This document shows positions 61,221 through 64,000 of a DNA stretch of 64,000 nt, piece after piece. Origin of the DNA: Deinococcus aestuarii (lineage in GTDB: Bacteria; Deinococcota; Deinococci; Deinococcales; Deinococcaceae); assembly GCF_018863415.1 (NCBI RefSeq), contig NZ_JAHKSN010000013.1, positions 59,144-123,143 of the forward strand. The letters run 5' to 3'. Made by a program: the position numbers and the translations under genes. The notes below the pieces were generated by a model. That model did not search any database. It was not told where the DNA came from and saw only the letters and a program-made list of their open reading frames with translations. How positions within the stretch are numbered: the first letter of the stretch is position 1; every line of letters begins with the position of its first letter.

Positions 61221-61297
61221 GCCACCTCACTCGCCGTGAGGTCGGGGCTGGCCTCACGGCGTTCTAAGGCCGGGGTTCTGGGGAACGGGGGGTTCAT
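61217..61297 (-). CDS. 26-residue leader ORF coupled to the acyltransferase
   Basis: ATG 61297 stands directly behind an AGGAGGAGGA site; the frame (MNPPFPRTPALERREAS start) ends in TGA overlapping the GTG of the acyltransferase. As with the other leaders here, it probably serves ribosome delivery. Confidence 0.45.
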   Translation of the reverse strand: MNPPFPRTPALERREASPDLTASEVA

Positions 61298-61324
61298 TCC
61301 TCCTCCTGTCCCCCGGGTGGGAGA

Positions 61325-61816
61325 CTACAGCAGGGCCTGGAGGTCGCGCACCAGCTCGCCCTCGTCGAGGCGGCCGTGCACGACCCGCTGGATGCGGCCA
61401 TTCCGGTCGATGAAGACCGTGGTCGGCAGCGTGGCCCGGTACTCGTGCGTGGCGACGTCGCCCGGGTCTCGCCCCGTGAGCACGCCGAAGAGGAACTGCG
61501 CGTCGTAGCGGGCCAGTTCGTCGGGGGTCACGTGGGCGTGCAGGCTCAGCACCGCCAGGTCACGGTCCGCGTACTGGTACTGGTACAGGCGCAGCAACCG
61601 GTCGTTCGCCCGGCAGACCGTGCAGTGGACGTCCCCGAACAGCACGATGACCGCCTTGCCCCGCAGGTCGGAGAGGCGGACGGTCTCCCCGTCCACCGTG
61701 TGCAGGACGAAGTTGGGGGCCAGTTGGCCGGTTCGGGCCACCGGCCCGCCGCCACCCGCGAGGGCGGCGCCGAGGAGGGTCAGGACGGTGAGGCAGATGG
61801 CGGTATGGATTCTCAT
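61325..61816 (-). CDS. TlpA/AhpC-type redoxin
   Basis: A 163-residue exported thioredoxin-fold protein: signal peptide 1-20, then APNFVLHTVDGETVRLSDL, the active site VHCTVCRAND (CTVC) and TLPTTVFIDRNGRIQ. The start ATG 61816 (RBS GGGAGGAG) is preferred to an upstream frame extension. It probably reduces or oxidises periplasmic thiols. It lies between the C39-like peptidase and the acyltransferase on the same strand. Confidence 0.85.
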   Translation of the reverse strand: MRIHTAICLTVLTLLGAALAGGGGPVARTGQLAPNFVLHTVDGETVRLSDLRGKAVIVLFGDVHCTVCRANDRLLRLYQYQYADRDLAVLSLHAHVTPDELARYDAQFLFGVLTGRDPGDVATHEYRATLPTTVFIDRNGRIQRVVHGRLDEGELVRDLQALL

Positions 61817-61972
61817 GTCTCCTCCCAAACAGCAGGTGAACGGTCCAGCCTGGTTGTACCGCCCGGACATGAGGGCAGGGAGGCCACCCGTTCACCCGGA
61901 GCGGCCAGCGTCCCGCAGGTGCGGTCCTCGTCCTGCCCCTGGACCTCCGCCCCACCTCGCCGTGACGCGCTC

Positions 61973-62866
61973 CTACGCCCCGAGCGCGCGGCTGGCGACC
62001 TGCTCGAAATGCAGCAGTTCCTTGCTTCTCGGGTAGGCCCTCAGGGCCCGCCTGGTCAGGTTCAGCGTCTTGCGGTGCTCGCCCGCCCGGGTCCACGCCT
62101 CGAAGGCCTCCTGCCGGTACAGGAGGTACATGGTTGGCACGCCGAGCGCCACCGCCCGGTCGAAGTTCCCGGAGGCCGCCGCGACCTTCCCCAGCCGGAG
62201 GTTCGCCTTGGCCAGCCCCCACCAGGCATAGGGATCGTTCGGGCGCGCCTTGACGTCCTGCTCCCCGTGGAGTCTGGCGTGCCGCCAGTTGGCCGCCACG
62301 TTGAAGTCCTCGCCCAGGGCCGCCCGCACCTGCGCCTCCTTTTCGGGCGGATACGCGACCAGGTACTCGCCGTTGTAGTACCGCCAGAGGTCCTGCACCT
62401 CCGCCGTGGTGAGGCTCAGCGAGGGGCCTCGGATGGGGTCGCTCACCAGGAAGCGGCCCCGGCTGTACCCGTACACGGTGCGGAAGTGCGCCACGTTGCT
62501 GCCCGCCCGCAGGCGCTGCTGCACCACCACCGGAAAGCCGCGGGAGACCAGTTCGCGCAGCACCTCGGCGTCCCCCGCGTAGCGGATCACGCTGCGCAGC
62601 CCGAAGCGGCCCAGGTAGGCGGCGAGTTCCAGGCTGGTGACCTGGGGATCCCCGCGGTAGTCCTTCATGGCCTGGGCCGCCCCCGTCTGGGTCACCCGGG
62701 TGCCGTGGTACCCGAGGACGGTCAGCGCCGTCACCGGGGCACAGTTGTCCGGACCCTGGTACTCGTGGCGGACGTTCTTCAGGGTGACGCTCGCGGGTAG
62801 GGCGGACGCCGAACCGGCGAGCGCGCAGAGGGTCAGCAAAAATAGGGAAAGCGGTCGTAGCGGCAT
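61973..62866 (-). CDS. Secreted C39-like peptidase with TPR-like tail
   Basis: A 297-residue exported protein with signal peptide 1-22. C39-type papain-like triad: Cys in QGPDNCAPVTALTVL (near 42), His in NVAHFRTVYGYS (near 126) and Asp in VSDPIRGP. The C-terminal 100 residues hold two to three TPR-like repeats (NDPYAWWGLAKANLRLGK). ATG 62866 follows a CAAGAT -10 by 5 nt (leaderless). Stand-alone C39 proteins cleave double-Gly leaders or wall peptides; the target is unknown. Confidence 0.84.
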   Translation of the reverse strand: MPLRPLSLFLLTLCALAGSASALPASVTLKNVRHEYQGPDNCAPVTALTVLGYHGTRVTQTGAAQAMKDYRGDPQVTSLELAAYLGRFGLRSVIRYAGDAEVLRELVSRGFPVVVQQRLRAGSNVAHFRTVYGYSRGRFLVSDPIRGPSLSLTTAEVQDLWRYYNGEYLVAYPPEKEAQVRAALGEDFNVAANWRHARLHGEQDVKARPNDPYAWWGLAKANLRLGKVAAASGNFDRAVALGVPTMYLLYRQEAFEAWTRAGEHRKTLNLTRRALRAYPRSKELLHFEQVASRALGA

Positions 62867-62871
62867 GGCCT

Positions 62872-62903
62872 ATCTTGCTGGGGGCCTGTAAAAAACCTGT
62901 AAA
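62872..62903 (-). promoter_or_regulatory. Class C promoter of the C39-like peptidase gene
   Basis: Minus strand: TTTACA (62903-62898), 5 nt, TTTACA (62892-62887), 9 nt, CAAGAT -10 (62877-62872), 5 nt, ATG 62866. It is the cleanest class C site. Confidence 0.62.
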
Positions 62904-63033
62904 GAACGCAGCCAAACGGCAGGCCACCTGCTTGAGCGTCCGTTGAGAGAGGGGGCAGCGTAAACAAACGCCAGGCTCCCAAAGCTCTCCTTAAATCCAG
63001 GTGCAAGCAGCGCCACCATGTCATCCACCAAGG

Positions 63034-63790
63034 TTAAGCACGCCTACACTGCCCTCCGAGGATCGGGGGCCGTGAGCGGAGCGTGGCGGCCAAGCGCTCC
63101 CCCAAGGCGTCTGGCCTCACGTCCAGCCGTCCCACCTCCAGGTGTGCCCACTTCATCCCCGGTTCCCACACCCGGTTCAGGGCAAACACCACGCGCGGCA
63201 CCCGCTAAAGTTCACCTGCGAGGAAGGCGTTCAAGGCCAGCTGCTCACTCCGGTACTCGAGCGGTCAGAGGTTGGCGATGGCTTCCGGCCAGCCGTGCGG
63301 AATCGCCCAGCGAAGCGATGCTCCCTGCACCAAGCGTTGCCGCGTCGTCTCCGGGTAGCTGCACAGTGCCGTCTGCCACTCCCCCAGTCACCCTTCCGAG
63401 ACGAGGAGCACGGCGTGCTGCACCGTCCAAGCCATCACCAGCCGAGGCAGAAACGCCAGGTCGGCAGCCAGGAGCCCGCGTAGATCGGCCTCGATGACCG
63501 CCAGGGGTTGCCCAGCCCACCTCGATAGGCACGCCGCCCACCCAGCCCCGGGAGTGCAACCAGGCCCGAAACTCCCCTGGGGACGGTAATTCATCCAACC
63601 AAAAGTTCAGTTCCAGGTCGGAGAAGGCGTCGGCCACACCACGCGACACGGAGCTGGTCACGGTCACCTCCCGGACCACCTGCGGGGGACAACTCGCCAC
63701 CAGCCTGCGCGCGAGATCGAGGCGGACGGCCGACTCAGGGGTTATGGAAGACAGGGGAGCGGCGCGGCCTCCGTCTGTAGACCTCCGTGG
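63034..63790 (-). pseudogene. Nucleotidyltransferase-domain pseudogene
   Basis: A stand-alone nucleotidyltransferase (aminoglycoside/DUF4037-like) is spread over three frames. The first has LARRLVASCPPQVV and TVTSSVSRGVADAFSDLELN with the G/S-S-x-D/E-x-D site. The second has PLAVIEADLRGLLAADLAFL. The third has EWQTALCSYPETTRQRL and VVFALNRVWEPGMKW, interrupted by two stops. It ends at 63034. The gene is dead. A 14-bp perfect hairpin (63802-63832) lies just upstream of it. Confidence 0.7.
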
Positions 63791-63801
63791 CAGGACGAAC
63801 A

Positions 63802-63832
63802 GCCCCGGGGAAGGCTGGGCCTTCCCCGGGGC
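63802..63832. repeat. Perfect 14-bp inverted repeat
   Basis: GCCCCGGGGAAGGC, loop TGG, then its exact complement. There is no T-run on either side, so terminator function is uncertain. It lies between the pseudogene and the IS end. Confidence 0.6.
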
Positions 63833-63885
63833 GTCGGGCATTCGGCTCCGTGACTGAGCCTGAGCAACCCGTCTCGCCGCGCCTA

Positions 63886-64000
63886 GAGGCTGTGTAAAAG
63901 GCGTTCCAAGTTGAGGGGAGAGGGTCTGTGGTGAGCAGAATGGGGGATGGTGCGACAAGGGTACCCGAGTGATGTCGATGACGAGACGTATCATTTCCTG
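63886..64000 (+). mobile_element. Left end of an IS5-type insertion sequence (partial)
   Basis: The presumed terminal inverted repeat starts near AGGCTGTGTAAAAGGCG (63887-63903), directly after CTAG, a target type used by IS5-group elements. A transposase frame begins at 63947. The rest of the element is outside the window, so the other end and target duplication cannot be checked. Confidence 0.6.
63947..64000 (+). CDS. IS5-family transposase, N-terminal 18 residues
   Basis: MVRQGYPSDVDDETYHFL runs off the right edge. The start M-x-R-x-x-YPSDV-x-D-E/A-x-Y/W is typical of IS5-group transposases. It is too short for a finer group assignment. Confidence 0.65.
   Translation, partial: MVRQGYPSDVDDETYHFL

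Noticed and set aside
62990..63010. TGCACC-N5-TTAAGG on the minus strand as a regulon site
   Set aside because: No -10 after 9 nt and no gene start behind it other than through the better class C site.
63018..63497. Plus-strand ORF of 159 codons
   Set aside because: It is the shadow of the minus-strand nucleotidyltransferase pseudogene, with Pro/Arg/Ser-rich chance composition.
63887..63903. TTTACACA on the minus strand as a class C box
   Set aside because: The upstream half-site is poor (TTGGAA) and the position matches the end of an IS5-type element.

Overview
The window is very GC-rich, densely coded DNA from a Deinococcus-type bacterium. The gene content supports this: a secreted Dps with a signal peptide, several lipid-phosphate phosphatases, many leaderless genes with TANNNT -10 boxes directly before the ATG, GTG/TTG starts and 1-8 nt gene overlaps. 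No rRNA, tRNA, CRISPR or housekeeping operon is present. The frequent paralogues, gene remnants and a partial IS at the right edge suit an accessory replicon or accessory chromosomal region. The replicon type is an inference.

Layout. 0-16 kb: a beta-propeller fragment, UppP, a PepSY protein, a PAP2 phosphatase / response regulator / histidine kinase operon, a phosphoesterase, an ABC export operon, DedA, a candidate small RNA, an NRAMP remnant, and a second, decayed copy of the PAP2/regulator/kinase operon. 16-31 kb: PIG-L deacetylase, GH1-like plus SDR pair, aquaporin, lipoprotein hydrolase, subtilase, GNAT, DedA, polysaccharide deacetylase, second PepSY protein, MscS, transglutaminase-like protein, sugar acetyltransferase and an AI-2E-type permease. 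31-41 kb: cydDCAB, fetAB and arsB. 41-48 kb: ferritin-like protein, catalase, a VIT-type transporter, a second complete two-component system and Dps. 48-54 kb: a type III polyketide synthase cluster with methyltransferase, monooxygenase, glycosyltransferase and acyltransferase. 54-64 kb: FtsX-like permease, UshA-like nucleotidase, thioredoxin-like proteins, hydrolase, acyltransferase, C39-like peptidase, a nucleotidyltransferase pseudogene and the start of an IS5-type element.

The most striking signal is regulatory. Thirteen promoters between 0.6 and 31.4 kb, on both strands, share one rigid design: TATAC(C/G), 5 nt, a second T-x-x-AC-(C/G) hexamer, exactly 9 nt, a NANNNT -10 box, and in eleven of them 6-7 nt to an ATG. 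Direct repeats of 11 bp period ending just upstream of the -10 are what OmpR/PhoB-family activators bind. One target operon encodes such a regulator together with its kinase. The targets are almost all envelope or secreted proteins (UppP, two PAP2, DedA, subtilase, polysaccharide deacetylase, sugar acetyltransferase, two PepSY proteins, an ABC exporter), which suggests an envelope-maintenance regulon. Two further box families with the same geometry serve Dps/VIT/second regulator (41-48 kb) and thiol/peptidase genes (57-63 kb).

A second theme is short leader ORFs whose stop overlaps the GTG start of the real gene (uppP, a TlpA-like gene, an acyltransferase, a membrane protein). A caution is that four otherwise normal genes (catalase, ferritin-like, TlpA-like, CrtO-like) each show a single frameshift, so some indels may be sequencing errors.
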